Shown here piece by piece: positions 14,995 to 22,500 of a stretch of 27,873 nucleotides of DNA. Each line of letters begins with the position of its first letter. Positions within the stretch are counted from its first letter, which is position 1. This stretch comes from DASSKW01 sp035701115. Its GTDB lineage: Bacteria > Pseudomonadota > Gammaproteobacteria > Natronospirales > REEB76. The notes beneath the pieces were generated by a model that saw only the letters and a program-made list of their open reading frames with translations, made no database searches and had not been told where the DNA came from. The position numbers and the translations under genes are program-made. The stretch spans positions 1 to 27,873 of the forward strand of contig DASSOA010000070.1 in the NCBI GenBank assembly GCA_035701115.1, given 5' to 3'.

Positions 14995-15497
14995 ACCGGC
15001 TGGCGACAAAACAGCTCGCGACCCCGCTGATCCGTACGCCTGCACGCGAAGACGGCGCCGCGGTCTGGCAACTGGTCGGGGAAACGGGCGGGCTCGAACA
15101 GAACTCCGCCTATGCGTATCTGCTGCTGTGCACGCATTTCCATGACACCTGCGTGGTGGCGGATCGCGACGGTGAACTGTTGGGCTGCGTGCTCGCCTAC
15201 CGGCCGCCGCGTGAGCCGGGTTCACTGTTTGTCTGGCAGGTCGGCGTCGCGCCGGCCGCGCGCGGTCAGGGTCTCGGCGGTGAGATGCTCGATGCCGCCG
15301 TGAAGCTGCCGGCTTGCCGCAATGTTCAGTTCATAACCGCCAGCGTCGCTGCCGACAATCGCGCCTCGCGCGGACTGTTTGCCGCGTTTGCGCGTCGCCA
15401 CAACGCTTCGATCGCGGAACAGGAATTCCTGCCGGCTGACTGCTTTCCGCACACCCATGCCGCGGAGCCGCTGTTGAAAATCGGCCCGCTGCATTAA
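14991..15497 (+). CDS. ectA: L-2,4-diaminobutyrate acetyltransferase
   Basis: Acetylates diaminobutyrate with acetyl-CoA to N-gamma-acetyl-diaminobutyrate, the second ectoine step. The 168 residues form a GNAT fold: IRTPAREDGAAVWQLV (14-29), GGLEQNSAYAYLLLCTHF (33-50), the acetyl-CoA loop VGVAPAARGQGLGGEML (84-100) and QFITASVAADNRASRGLF. The length matches known EctA proteins. The start overlaps the ask stop (ATGA) and needs no strong ribosome binding site of its own, so ask and ectA are coupled. Confidence 0.97.
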   Translation: MNRLATKQLATPLIRTPAREDGAAVWQLVGETGGLEQNSAYAYLLLCTHFHDTCVVADRDGELLGCVLAYRPPREPGSLFVWQVGVAPAARGQGLGGEMLDAAVKLPACRNVQFITASVAADNRASRGLFAAFARRHNASIAEQEFLPADCFPHTHAAEPLLKIGPLH

Positions 15498-15519
15498 CGA
15501 TAACGATACGAGGGACATC

Positions 15520-16785
15520 ATGAATCCGATTGAACGCCATGAATCAGAAGTACGCAGTTACTGTCGCGATTTTCCCGTGATGTTCGACCGCGCGCAGGGC
15601 GCATGGCTGTACGACGAAGACGGGCGTGCGTACCTCGATTTCTTCGCCGGTGCAGGCGCGCTCAACTACGGGCACAACCCGGCACCGATCAAGAATGCAT
15701 TATTGGCCTATCTGGCGCGCGACGGGGTCACCCACAGCCTCGACATGTTCAGCGCTGCAAAACGCGAATTTCTGCAACGCTTCCAACGCGTCATCCTGGC
15801 GCCGCGCGCGCTTGAATATAAAGTGCAGTTCACCGGTCCGACCGGCACCAACGCGGTCGAAGCGGCGCTGAAGCTCGCGCGCAAGGTTACCGGCCGTGAG
15901 CGTGTGCTGAGCTTCACCAACAGCTTCCACGGCATGACCCTCGGCTCGCTGTCCGTTACGGGCAACGGTTTCAAGCGCCGCGGCGCCGGCGTCGCCCTGC
16001 ACGATGCCATGCCGATGCCGTTCGACGGTTATCTGGGCGAACAGGCCGACACGTTGTCGTACCTGGAAGCGATGCTGGAAGACGACGGCAGTGGCATGGA
16101 CAAACCTGCTGCCGTGATTCTGGAAACGGTGCAGGCCGAAGGCGGCGTGAACGTCGCACATTTCGACTGGCTGAAACGTCTCACCGCATTGCTCCGCAGC
16201 CACGGCGTGCTGCTTATCGTGGACGACATCCAGGTCGGCTGCGGGCGCACCGGCCCGTTCTTCAGTTTCGAGCCGGCCGGCATTCAGCCCGATATCGTGT
16301 GCCTGTCCAAATCGCTGTCCGGCTATGGCCTGCCGATGGCAGTGGTGTTAATGAAGCCCGAGCACGACGTGTGGGCGCCCGGCGAACACAACGGCACGTT
16401 TCGCGGCCATAACCCCGCCTTCGTGACCGCCACGGCCGCACTGCAATTCTGGGAAGACAACAGCCTGTCAAATGACGTGACGCGCAAGGCACAACGCGTT
16501 GCGGAATACCTGCAGACGCTGATAAAGCAGACCGGCGTACCGGCGAAGGTTCGTGGCCGTGGACTGATCCAGGGCGTCGCGTTCGAAGACACGGAACTCG
16601 CCGATGCCATCGCCAAAGCCTGTTTCGAACGCAAGCTGATTATCGAAACCGCGGGTGTACAGGGCAACGTACTAAAACTGCTGCCCAGCCTGACAATCAG
16701 CGATGCCGAACTCGGTCAGGGGCTCGACATTATTGGTAGCAGCCTGCGTGCAGTGTTGGACAGGAAATCCCGGGCAGCCGCATAA
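15520..16785 (+). CDS. ectB: Diaminobutyrate-2-oxoglutarate transaminase
   Basis: A PLP-dependent class III aminotransferase that converts aspartate-semialdehyde and glutamate to 2,4-diaminobutyrate and 2-oxoglutarate, the committed ectoine step. The 421 residues show FFAGAGALNYGHN (41-53), the phosphate-binding GPTGTNAVEAALKLAR (106-121), SFHGMTLGSLS, the PLP aspartate in LIVDDIQVGCGRTG (D235) and the Schiff-base lysine K264 in CLSKSLSGYGLP. A GAGGG site precedes the ATG. The gap to ectA is 22 bp, and ectC follows after 43 bp. Confidence 0.98.
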   Translation: MNPIERHESEVRSYCRDFPVMFDRAQGAWLYDEDGRAYLDFFAGAGALNYGHNPAPIKNALLAYLARDGVTHSLDMFSAAKREFLQRFQRVILAPRALEYKVQFTGPTGTNAVEAALKLARKVTGRERVLSFTNSFHGMTLGSLSVTGNGFKRRGAGVALHDAMPMPFDGYLGEQADTLSYLEAMLEDDGSGMDKPAAVILETVQAEGGVNVAHFDWLKRLTALLRSHGVLLIVDDIQVGCGRTGPFFSFEPAGIQPDIVCLSKSLSGYGLPMAVVLMKPEHDVWAPGEHNGTFRGHNPAFVTATAALQFWEDNSLSNDVTRKAQRVAEYLQTLIKQTGVPAKVRGRGLIQGVAFEDTELADAIAKACFERKLIIETAGVQGNVLKLLPSLTISDAELGQGLDIIGSSLRAVLDRKSRAAA

Positions 16786-16828
16786 ACCACATTCATTGGA
16801 ACAGACAGAAAGAAACGAGGAGAGACAC

Positions 16829-17221
16829 ATGATCGTCAAACACCTGAACGATGTGATCGGCACCGCCGACGATGTTGACACCAAAACCTGGTACAGCCGC
16901 CGCCTGATCGTGAAACGCGACGGCATGGGTTATTCGCTACATGACACCTTCATGAAACCCAACACCGCGACGCAGATGTGCTACCGCAATCACCTGGAAA
17001 CGGTGTATTGCATTGAAGGCGACGGTGAAATCGAAACGCTGGCCGACGGCAGGAAATACGCGATTCGTCCGGGTACGCTGTACGCGCTCAATCTGCACGA
17101 CGAACACATCCTGCGTGCGGGCGCCAAAGGCCTGCGGGTCGTGTGCGTGTTCAACCCGCCGGTTACCGGCCAGGAAGTACACGACGAAACCGGCGCCTAC
17201 CCCGCCGATGCCGCAGCCTGA
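16829..17221 (+). CDS. ectC: L-ectoine synthase
   Basis: A cupin enzyme that cyclises N-gamma-acetyl-diaminobutyrate to ectoine. The 130 residues begin MIVKHLNDVIGTADDV. The metal-binding residues reported for characterised EctC occur at the same numbers: E57 (RNHLETVY), Y85 (GTLYALNLHDEH) and H93. An AGGAG site precedes the ATG at 16829, so the longer open frame upstream is rejected. It is the third ect gene, and ectD follows after 52 bp with its own GAGAGG binding site. Confidence 0.98.
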   Translation: MIVKHLNDVIGTADDVDTKTWYSRRLIVKRDGMGYSLHDTFMKPNTATQMCYRNHLETVYCIEGDGEIETLADGRKYAIRPGTLYALNLHDEHILRAGAKGLRVVCVFNPPVTGQEVHDETGAYPADAAA

Positions 17222-17273
17222 CACAACCGGGAAATTCAACTGCTAACAAAACACCAAGTGTCGAGAGGTCGCC

Positions 17274-18191
17274 ATGTCACGCCCCGCCGAAAAAATTGCC
17301 GCCCGCACCGATCGGTATCCGTCCCGCGTCAAAGCAGTTCCCGAGTGGATCGCGCGTGGCGAGCCGGTGGTATACGGTTCGCCGGCGGACGGGCCGCTGG
17401 ATGCGCACCAGCTGCAATACTATGCGGAGAACGGTTTCATTGCGCTGAACGGCGTGTTTTCGCACCAGGAAACTGAACAGCATCTCGAAGAACTGCAGCG
17501 TCTGCGCGCAGACGAATCCGTGAAAGTCAGCGACGCCACCATCCGCGAGCCGGGCGGCAGGCAGGTGCGTTCGATATTCGCCATTCACGAATACGACTCA
17601 ATCATCGCACGCCTGTGCCGCGACCACCGGATTGTGAACGTGGCGCGCCAGATACTGGGGTGTGACGTCTATATCCATCAGAGCCGGGTGAATTACAAAC
17701 CCGGTTTTCGCGGCAAGGAATTTTACTGGCATTCGGATTTTGAGACCTGGCACGTCGAAGACGGCATGCCCGCGATGCGGGCGCTTTCCTGCTCCATCAG
17801 CCTCACGCCCAATACGGCGAACAACGGTCCCTTGCTGGTGATCCCCGGTTCACACAAGCAGTTTCTGGCCTGCGTGGGCGAGACGCCGGAGAACCACTAC
17901 CAGCAGTCGCTGCGCAAACAGGAATACGGCGTGCCCGACGATGCCGGCCTGACCCGCATCGTGGACGACGGCGGCATCGAAGCCTGCACCGGCGGCGCGG
18001 GGATGGTGACGTTTTTCGACTGCAACATCATGCACGGTTCCAATTCCAACATCACGCCAATGCCGCGCAGCAATGTGTTTATCGTATTCAACAGCGTGGA
18101 AAACGTGTTGGTGGAACCGTTCTGCGGCTTGCCGCCACGGCCGCAGTTCATCGCCAACCGCAGGAGTTTTGCCCCGATCGAGCCGATCTGA
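17274..18191 (+). CDS. ectD: Ectoine 5-hydroxylase
   Basis: A non-haem iron and 2-oxoglutarate dependent dioxygenase that converts ectoine to 5-hydroxyectoine with O2. The 305 residues contain the EctD signature FYWHSDFETWHVEDGMP (150-166), iron ligands H153, D155 and H254 (NIMHGS), and the 2-oxoglutarate arginine R265 (PRSNVF). It is last in the operon; a weak hairpin and a convergent transporter gene follow. Its presence predicts that the organism makes hydroxyectoine, which is often associated with heat or desiccation as well as salt stress. The oxygen need fits an aerobic or facultative lifestyle. Confidence 0.98.
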   Translation: MSRPAEKIAARTDRYPSRVKAVPEWIARGEPVVYGSPADGPLDAHQLQYYAENGFIALNGVFSHQETEQHLEELQRLRADESVKVSDATIREPGGRQVRSIFAIHEYDSIIARLCRDHRIVNVARQILGCDVYIHQSRVNYKPGFRGKEFYWHSDFETWHVEDGMPAMRALSCSISLTPNTANNGPLLVIPGSHKQFLACVGETPENHYQQSLRKQEYGVPDDAGLTRIVDDGGIEACTGGAGMVTFFDCNIMHGSNSNITPMPRSNVFIVFNSVENVLVEPFCGLPPRPQFIANRRSFAPIEPI

Positions 18192-18201
18192 CGGCCCGCG
18201 A

Positions 18202-18218
18202 AATCTGCCGGACAGATT
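18202..18218. terminator. Weak hairpin between convergent ectD and transporter
   Basis: AATCTG-CCGGA-CAGATT forms a 6-bp stem with a 5-nt loop in the 51 bp between the two convergent stop codons. No T tract follows. It may be a weak bidirectional terminator. Confidence 0.25.
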
Positions 18219-18242
18219 CAATCACCGGGCGTCTGACGAAGG

Positions 18243-19583
18243 TCAGTCCGCTGACACCACCACGCCCGCGGTCACCGAGCCGCGCAGGCGGCGGCGTGCG
18301 GTCTCGCGCAGCGCGAGAATCGGAATGAACGCAATCGCGCCGGCGGCAATCAGATAGAACGCCGGCATGTAATCGTTGCCGGTCCTATCCACCAGCCAGG
18401 TAATGGCAAGCGGTGCGGTACCGCCAAACAGAGACGTGGAGACATTGTAGGACACTGCAAAACCGCCATACCGCGTACGGGTCGAAAACATCGCCGGCAA
18501 CGTCGCGGGCAAGGTCCCGAGCAGCATCACCAGCAGCAGACCGGGAATAGCCAGTCCGATCGTAACCAGTGCCATGTTGCTCTGCGCCATCAGCCAGAAT
18601 GCCGGCCACGCCAACACAATGAACCCCAACGTCGCGGCGATCAGAATCGGCCTGCGGCCGACACGATCGGACAATGCGCCGATCGGCGTGATCACCAGCA
18701 TCATGGCGCACATGATTCCGATCAACATCGTGCGCCCCTCCTGCTCGCCGATGCCAAGCGCGGTGTTGAGATAACTCGGCATATATGTGAGAAAGGTGTA
18801 ATCGGCTACATTGAGCAGAATCACGATGCCGATGCATTTGAGTAACTGCAGCCACTCGTGGCCCAGCGCTTCGCGCAACGGCGCATTGGCCACCGCGCCC
18901 GCGGCCTGCAATCCCTGGAAATGCGGCGTTTCCTCCAGTTTGAGACGCAGATACAGTCCGATCAGCCCGAGCGGACCCGCGCACAGAAACGGAATCCGCC
19001 AGCCCCAGCTGTTCATCGAGTCGCTCGAAAGCGCGAATGTGGTGAGCGTCACCAGCGCGGCACCAAGCGAGAAGCCGCCCAGCGTGCCGAACTCGAGCCA
19101 GCTGCACAGATAACCACGTTGTTCATCGGGTGCATATTCGGCCATGAAGGTGGCGGCACCCCCGTATTCGCCCCCCGTGGAAAATCCCTGCAGCAAGCGC
19201 GCGAGAAGCAGAAGCAACGGCGCCCACAAGCCGATCTGTGCATATCCCGGCAGCACGCCGATGATGAACGTCGATGCGGCCATCATGATGATGGTGACGG
19301 CCAGCACGCGTTGCCGGCCAATGCGGTCACCGAGCGGGCCGAAAAAAATGCCGCCGAAAGGACGGATCAGGAAGGCAACGGCGAAACCACCAAATGCCGA
19401 GAGCAATTCGGTCGCAGGATTATGCGAAGGGAAAAAAACATGGCCGATGATGACGGCGAGATAGCCATACACGCCGAAATCGAACCATTCCATGCAGTTG
19501 CCGAGCGCCGCCGCGGCGATCGCGCGGCGCAATCTGGCTTTATCTATGACCGCGGGGGTCTGGTTGATCTCAGCGTTATTCAA
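18243..19583 (-). CDS. proP: ProP-like MFS osmolyte/proton symporter
   Basis: A 446-residue major facilitator of the metabolite-proton symporter family with twelve predicted helices. ProP-like stretches include AAALGNCMEWFDFGVYGYLA (24-43), FLIRPFGGIFFGPLGDRIGRQ, GFSTGGEYGGAATFMAEY, WGWRIPFL, LKLEETPHF, LTYMPSYL and TLPAMFSTRTRYGG. E. coli ProP is about 500 residues and ends in an osmosensory coiled coil; here the protein stops after RETARRRLRG plus a short tail, so that element is absent. The start is a TTG at 19583 preceded by GAGG; an in-frame stop lies just upstream and the first internal ATG falls inside helix 1. Placed convergent to ectD, it probably imports ectoine or other compatible solutes; the substrate is inferred. 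Confidence 0.87.
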   Translation of the reverse strand: MNNAEINQTPAVIDKARLRRAIAAAALGNCMEWFDFGVYGYLAVIIGHVFFPSHNPATELLSAFGGFAVAFLIRPFGGIFFGPLGDRIGRQRVLAVTIIMMAASTFIIGVLPGYAQIGLWAPLLLLLARLLQGFSTGGEYGGAATFMAEYAPDEQRGYLCSWLEFGTLGGFSLGAALVTLTTFALSSDSMNSWGWRIPFLCAGPLGLIGLYLRLKLEETPHFQGLQAAGAVANAPLREALGHEWLQLLKCIGIVILLNVADYTFLTYMPSYLNTALGIGEQEGRTMLIGIMCAMMLVITPIGALSDRVGRRPILIAATLGFIVLAWPAFWLMAQSNMALVTIGLAIPGLLLVMLLGTLPATLPAMFSTRTRYGGFAVSYNVSTSLFGGTAPLAITWLVDRTGNDYMPAFYLIAAGAIAFIPILALRETARRRLRGSVTAGVVVSAD

Positions 19584-19777
19584 AACCCTCGTTTACCCTT
19601 TCCACGAGACACAACAATGAGCGTCGCAGTTGCCAATCAACGCAATCAGGGTAACAACTGGGGAATGCAGTGTCCAATCGCCCGCCAGGGGCGCGGGCGC
19701 AGCAGAATGCATCAATAGGGCTTGCAGCGGCGCGCCAAGTATTCAACAATCCACGTCATGTTCCCGGCGGTTTGCCC

Positions 19778-20257
19778 ATGACACCCGACTCAGACCGTAT
19801 GGCGCAGGAAATTCTGCGTGCGCTGCGCCGCATCACACGCAGCATGGACGTATCGAGCCGCCAGCTCATCAGCGCCCGCGGCCTGAGCATTCCACAATTG
19901 TTATGTCTGCAACATCTCAGGGAGTACGGCCCGCTCACCAGCGGCACCTTGGCGAGAGCGATGGCGTTGAGCCCGCCCACCATCACCGGCATCCTTGACC
20001 GGCTGGAAATGCGCGGACTGATCAACCGGGAACGCCGGCCGGAAGACAAGCGTCATGTGCTTGTGGCGCTTACGCCGGCTGGCCGCAATCTCGCGAACGC
20101 CGCACCGTCGTCGCTGGAAAAACAGTTGGGCCGCGCACTGTCGGCCCTGTCGCCGGCGCAATGCAGCGCGATTCGTGATGCAATCGCGCAACTCGAGCGC
20201 ATGGTCAGCGACGGCAATGAGAAAACATCCAGGCCTGAGCCACCGGACATTCATTAG
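19778..20257 (+). CDS. Second MarR-family regulator, related to the ectoine regulator
   Basis: A 159-residue winged-helix protein divergent from the ProP-like gene. It resembles the MarR gene at 13042 along its length: EILRALRRITRSMDVSSRQL matches ILTSLRRIMRAVDLYSRQL, and both share PQL.CL, LTSG/MTSG.LA and T.TGILDRLE.RG. It lacks the Pro-rich tail of the first copy. The ATG at 19778 is preferred; a GTG 108 bp upstream and an ATG at 19799 remain possible. The 194 bp shared with the transporter promoter hold no palindrome like the one before ectR; a weak TTGCAG-N17-AACAAT (19722-19750) could be its promoter. Control of the transporter is inferred from position. Confidence 0.87.
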   Translation: MTPDSDRMAQEILRALRRITRSMDVSSRQLISARGLSIPQLLCLQHLREYGPLTSGTLARAMALSPPTITGILDRLEMRGLINRERRPEDKRHVLVALTPAGRNLANAAPSSLEKQLGRALSALSPAQCSAIRDAIAQLERMVSDGNEKTSRPEPPDIH

Positions 20258-20276
20258 AAACCACACAGGTTCTCCC

Positions 20277-21158
20277 ATGCCCACTCCGCTGATCGTCAAT
20301 CCCGCCGCCGGGCGCGGCGCCGGTGCCCGGCTGCAACACCGTATCTGCGAAGAACTGGCCATGCACGGTGTCGAAACCGACGTCATCCGGAGCAAGGGCC
20401 CGGGCGATGTCGCGAACTGCGTCAGCGCCGCACTTGTCTCCAAACCGGAACGGATTCTGGTTGCCGGCGGAGACGGGACGGTGCACGAGGCAGTCAACGG
20501 CTGGCTGCGCGCCGGGGGTGGCGCGCCGCTGGGCGTGATTCCGGTCGGAACCGGTAACGATTTCGCGAAGATGATCGCACCCCACGCGGACTGGCGACAG
20601 GCCTGTGCGCGCATTGCGCATGGTCACACCCGTAACATTGATGTTGGGCGCTGCAACGATTTTTATTTTGCCAACAGCGTCGGAATCGGGTTTGACGCAC
20701 AGGTCGCGTTGGAGGCAAACCGCATGCAATGGCTGCACAGCAAGATCGTGTACGGCGTTGCGCTGGTCAAGGTGCTACTGCTGAAACATCAGTTGCCCAA
20801 GGTGCGCGTCTGTTCGGATGGATTTGAGATCGAAACGCAGGTGACGCTGGTCGCAATCAATAACGGACGCGTCGAGGGCGGCTCGTTTGTGCTGGCGCCG
20901 CACGCGGAAATTGACGACCAGTTGCTCGATGTTGTGATGGCTGAAGGCATGAGCCGGCTCGGCATCCTGGGACTGGTGCCGCGTGTCCTGGCGGGAACGC
21001 ATCTGACCCATCGCGGTGTCAGTGCATTTCGTACCACGCGCCTGCTGATCGAATCGGAAACCGGATTGCCGGTGCATGCGGACGGCGAAATCCGCTATAC
21101 CGACGCAACGCGATTGGAATTCGAAATTCTCCCCGGCCGGTTGACGGTCGTTGCCTGA
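20277..21158 (+). CDS. YegS/diacylglycerol-kinase-like lipid kinase
   Basis: A 293-residue protein of the diacylglycerol/sphingosine kinase superfamily. It begins PLIVNPAAGRGAGA (4-17) and carries the nucleotide-binding GGDGT (64-68), GVIPVGTGNDFAK (86-98), FYFANSVGIGFDAQV and the C-terminal VHADGE. Bacterial members phosphorylate diacylglycerol, phosphatidylglycerol or related lipids at the membrane face. The substrate here is unknown. It starts 19 bp after the second MarR gene on the same strand and may be co-transcribed with it. An AGG lies 8 nt before the ATG. Confidence 0.9.
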   Translation: MPTPLIVNPAAGRGAGARLQHRICEELAMHGVETDVIRSKGPGDVANCVSAALVSKPERILVAGGDGTVHEAVNGWLRAGGGAPLGVIPVGTGNDFAKMIAPHADWRQACARIAHGHTRNIDVGRCNDFYFANSVGIGFDAQVALEANRMQWLHSKIVYGVALVKVLLLKHQLPKVRVCSDGFEIETQVTLVAINNGRVEGGSFVLAPHAEIDDQLLDVVMAEGMSRLGILGLVPRVLAGTHLTHRGVSAFRTTRLLIESETGLPVHADGEIRYTDATRLEFEILPGRLTVVA

Positions 21159-21204
21159 CGGCAGCGATACCGGCAGCGCGGAAGCCGCTACGTTGCTGGC
21201 CAAT

Positions 21205-22062
21205 CTACCTGGCGGCGCGCTTCAGCGATCCCAGATAAATCGCGCCCAATGCGAGCGCCGCACCGCTGATTTCGATCACATTGAAACGGCGGCCGAAGAA
21301 CGCGCAATCCCAGATGAATGCAAACAGCGGCTGCAACAGCAGAATCAGTCCGACCTGCGATGCGCGCACCCTGTGGATGCCGTTTGAAATCAGCACCCAG
21401 CCGAGCACCTGCCCAAACACGCCATAGGCGATCAGCCAGCCGGCGTTGCGCCAGTCCGGAATCACGAACGAATTGTGCTCCACCAGCATCAGCAGGCCGA
21501 GCAGCAGCGCGGTCGTGAGTGAGACCAGCGTAATGGCCGCAAACGCGGAATTTGAGGCGGCTTCCTCGCGCAACCGGCGCAGCGAGAGTATGTAGGCCGC
21601 ATAACAGCAGGCGGTCAGCAGGCCGAGTCCGACGCCGATGCGGTAGGATTCGGGGAGATGCGCCCAGTCCGATCCGACCAGCAGCGCCAGCCCCAGCACG
21701 GCGAGAGGAATGGCCGCGATCTGTGCGCGCGTAAGTTTTTCGCGAAAGATCAGTACGCCGGTCAGCGCCAGAATGAAGACCTGAAAATTGGCCAGCAACG
21801 TCGCAATACCGGGCCCCACGTGCAGGATGCTGCGATGCCAGAACGCCAGGTCCCCCGCGAAAAATGCGCCGGCCAGAAAGACCATGCTCACCGCGGTGGT
21901 ATTCAGTCGGGGGCGTTCGCGACGCCACAGCAGCACACCCAGCAGAATCAGGCCGCCGAACAGCATGCGATAGAACGCACTGGCGGTCGGAGAAATGGTG
22001 ACCAGCTTAACGAACACCGCCGAGAAACTGATCATCAGGGCGCCAAGAATGAGGTTGAGCAT
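21205..22062 (-). CDS. DMT-superfamily transporter (EamA family)
   Basis: A 285-residue membrane protein with ten hydrophobic segments in two EamA repeats: first repeat with SAVFVKLVTISPTASAFYRM and GPGIATLLANFQVFILALTGVLIFREKL, second with GLLTACCYAAYILSLRRLREE and RASQVGLILLLQPLFAFIWDCAFFGRR. Such proteins export amino acids or other small metabolites; the substrate is not predictable. It converges on the lipid kinase gene (46-bp gap) and is divergent from the SdpR-like gene. Confidence 0.9.
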   Translation of the reverse strand: MLNLILGALMISFSAVFVKLVTISPTASAFYRMLFGGLILLGVLLWRRERPRLNTTAVSMVFLAGAFFAGDLAFWHRSILHVGPGIATLLANFQVFILALTGVLIFREKLTRAQIAAIPLAVLGLALLVGSDWAHLPESYRIGVGLGLLTACCYAAYILSLRRLREEAASNSAFAAITLVSLTTALLLGLLMLVEHNSFVIPDWRNAGWLIAYGVFGQVLGWVLISNGIHRVRASQVGLILLLQPLFAFIWDCAFFGRRFNVIEISGAALALGAIYLGSLKRAAR

Positions 22063-22091
22063 CGGGATCTGCGTACCGGAACGAGGGCCGT

Positions 22092-22097
22092 ATTGTA
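22092..22097 (-). promoter_or_regulatory. -10 element of the DMT transporter promoter
   Basis: TACAAT on the minus strand, 29 bp before the ATG. No good -35 is seen at normal spacing. The next promoter on the other strand starts 26 bp away. Confidence 0.35.
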
Positions 22098-22122
22098 CCT
22101 GCAGGCCGCCGCGTCACCCGGC

Positions 22123-22151
22123 TTGACAGTATTTCAATAATCGTTTAAATA
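22123..22151 (+). promoter_or_regulatory. Promoter of the sdpR-like/sdpI-like pair
   Basis: A consensus -35 TTGACA (22123-22128) is followed 17 nt later by TAAATA (22146-22151). The weak -10 lies within the palindrome at 22140-22160, so repressor binding would block the polymerase. Confidence 0.5.
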
Positions 22152-22160
22152 TTAAACTAT
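22140..22160. promoter_or_regulatory. Palindromic operator of the ArsR/SdpR-like repressor
   Basis: GTTTAA-ATA-TTAAAC (22143-22157) is a perfect 6+6 inverted repeat. Symmetry extends to 22140 and 22160 with one mismatch. It overlaps the -10 element of the repressor gene 27 bp before its ATG, as expected for an autorepressor. Confidence 0.6.
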
Positions 22161-22186
22161 CTCAGATAGCCGGAATCATCCGTTCG

Positions 22187-22468
22187 ATGAAACAGGAGGC
22201 GGTGTTCAAGGCGCTCGCAGATCCGACGCGACGGCAACTGTTGCGTCTGCTGACGAAAAACGCCCGCAGTGCCGGCGAGCTCGCCGATGCGGTGGCGATG
22301 AGCCCTGCCGCCTTGTCCCACCACCTGTCACGCCTCAAGGCCGCCGAATTGGTTCGTACGGAACGCCGCGGTCAACATATCGTGTATTCGCTCAACACCA
22401 CGGTGTTCGAAGATGTCACACGCATGCTGCTGGACCTGCTCAATGTGTCCGACAGCCGCAGGAAATAG
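22187..22468 (+). CDS. ArsR-family autorepressor, SdpR-like
   Basis: A 93-residue winged-helix protein. The N-terminus FKALADPTRRQLLRLL (7-22) and the recognition region SAGELADAVAMSPAALSHHLSRLKAAELVRTERRGQHIVYSLN are typical of the SdpR branch of ArsR. No cysteine metal site is present, so metal sensing is unlikely. It lies 32 bp upstream of an SdpI-type membrane protein on the same strand, matching the Bacillus sdpR-sdpI arrangement in which the membrane protein titrates the repressor. That mechanism is inferred here. Confidence 0.92.
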   Translation: MKQEAVFKALADPTRRQLLRLLTKNARSAGELADAVAMSPAALSHHLSRLKAAELVRTERRGQHIVYSLNTTVFEDVTRMLLDLLNVSDSRRK

Positions 22469-22500
22469 TTCGTTGCAAACATGCATGGGGGAATCAGATC

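Noticed and set aside
18202..18218. A strong intrinsic terminator for the ectoine operon
   Set aside because: The stem is only 6 bp and no T tract follows on either strand, so it is listed only as a weak hairpin.
13006..22157. Likeness of the ectR operator (GTTCAAA-ATA-TTTGAAC) and the sdpR-like operator (GTTTAA-ATA-TTAAAC) as one shared regulon
   Set aside because: The regulators belong to different families and the arms differ. AT-rich palindromes at -10 elements are expected to look alike.
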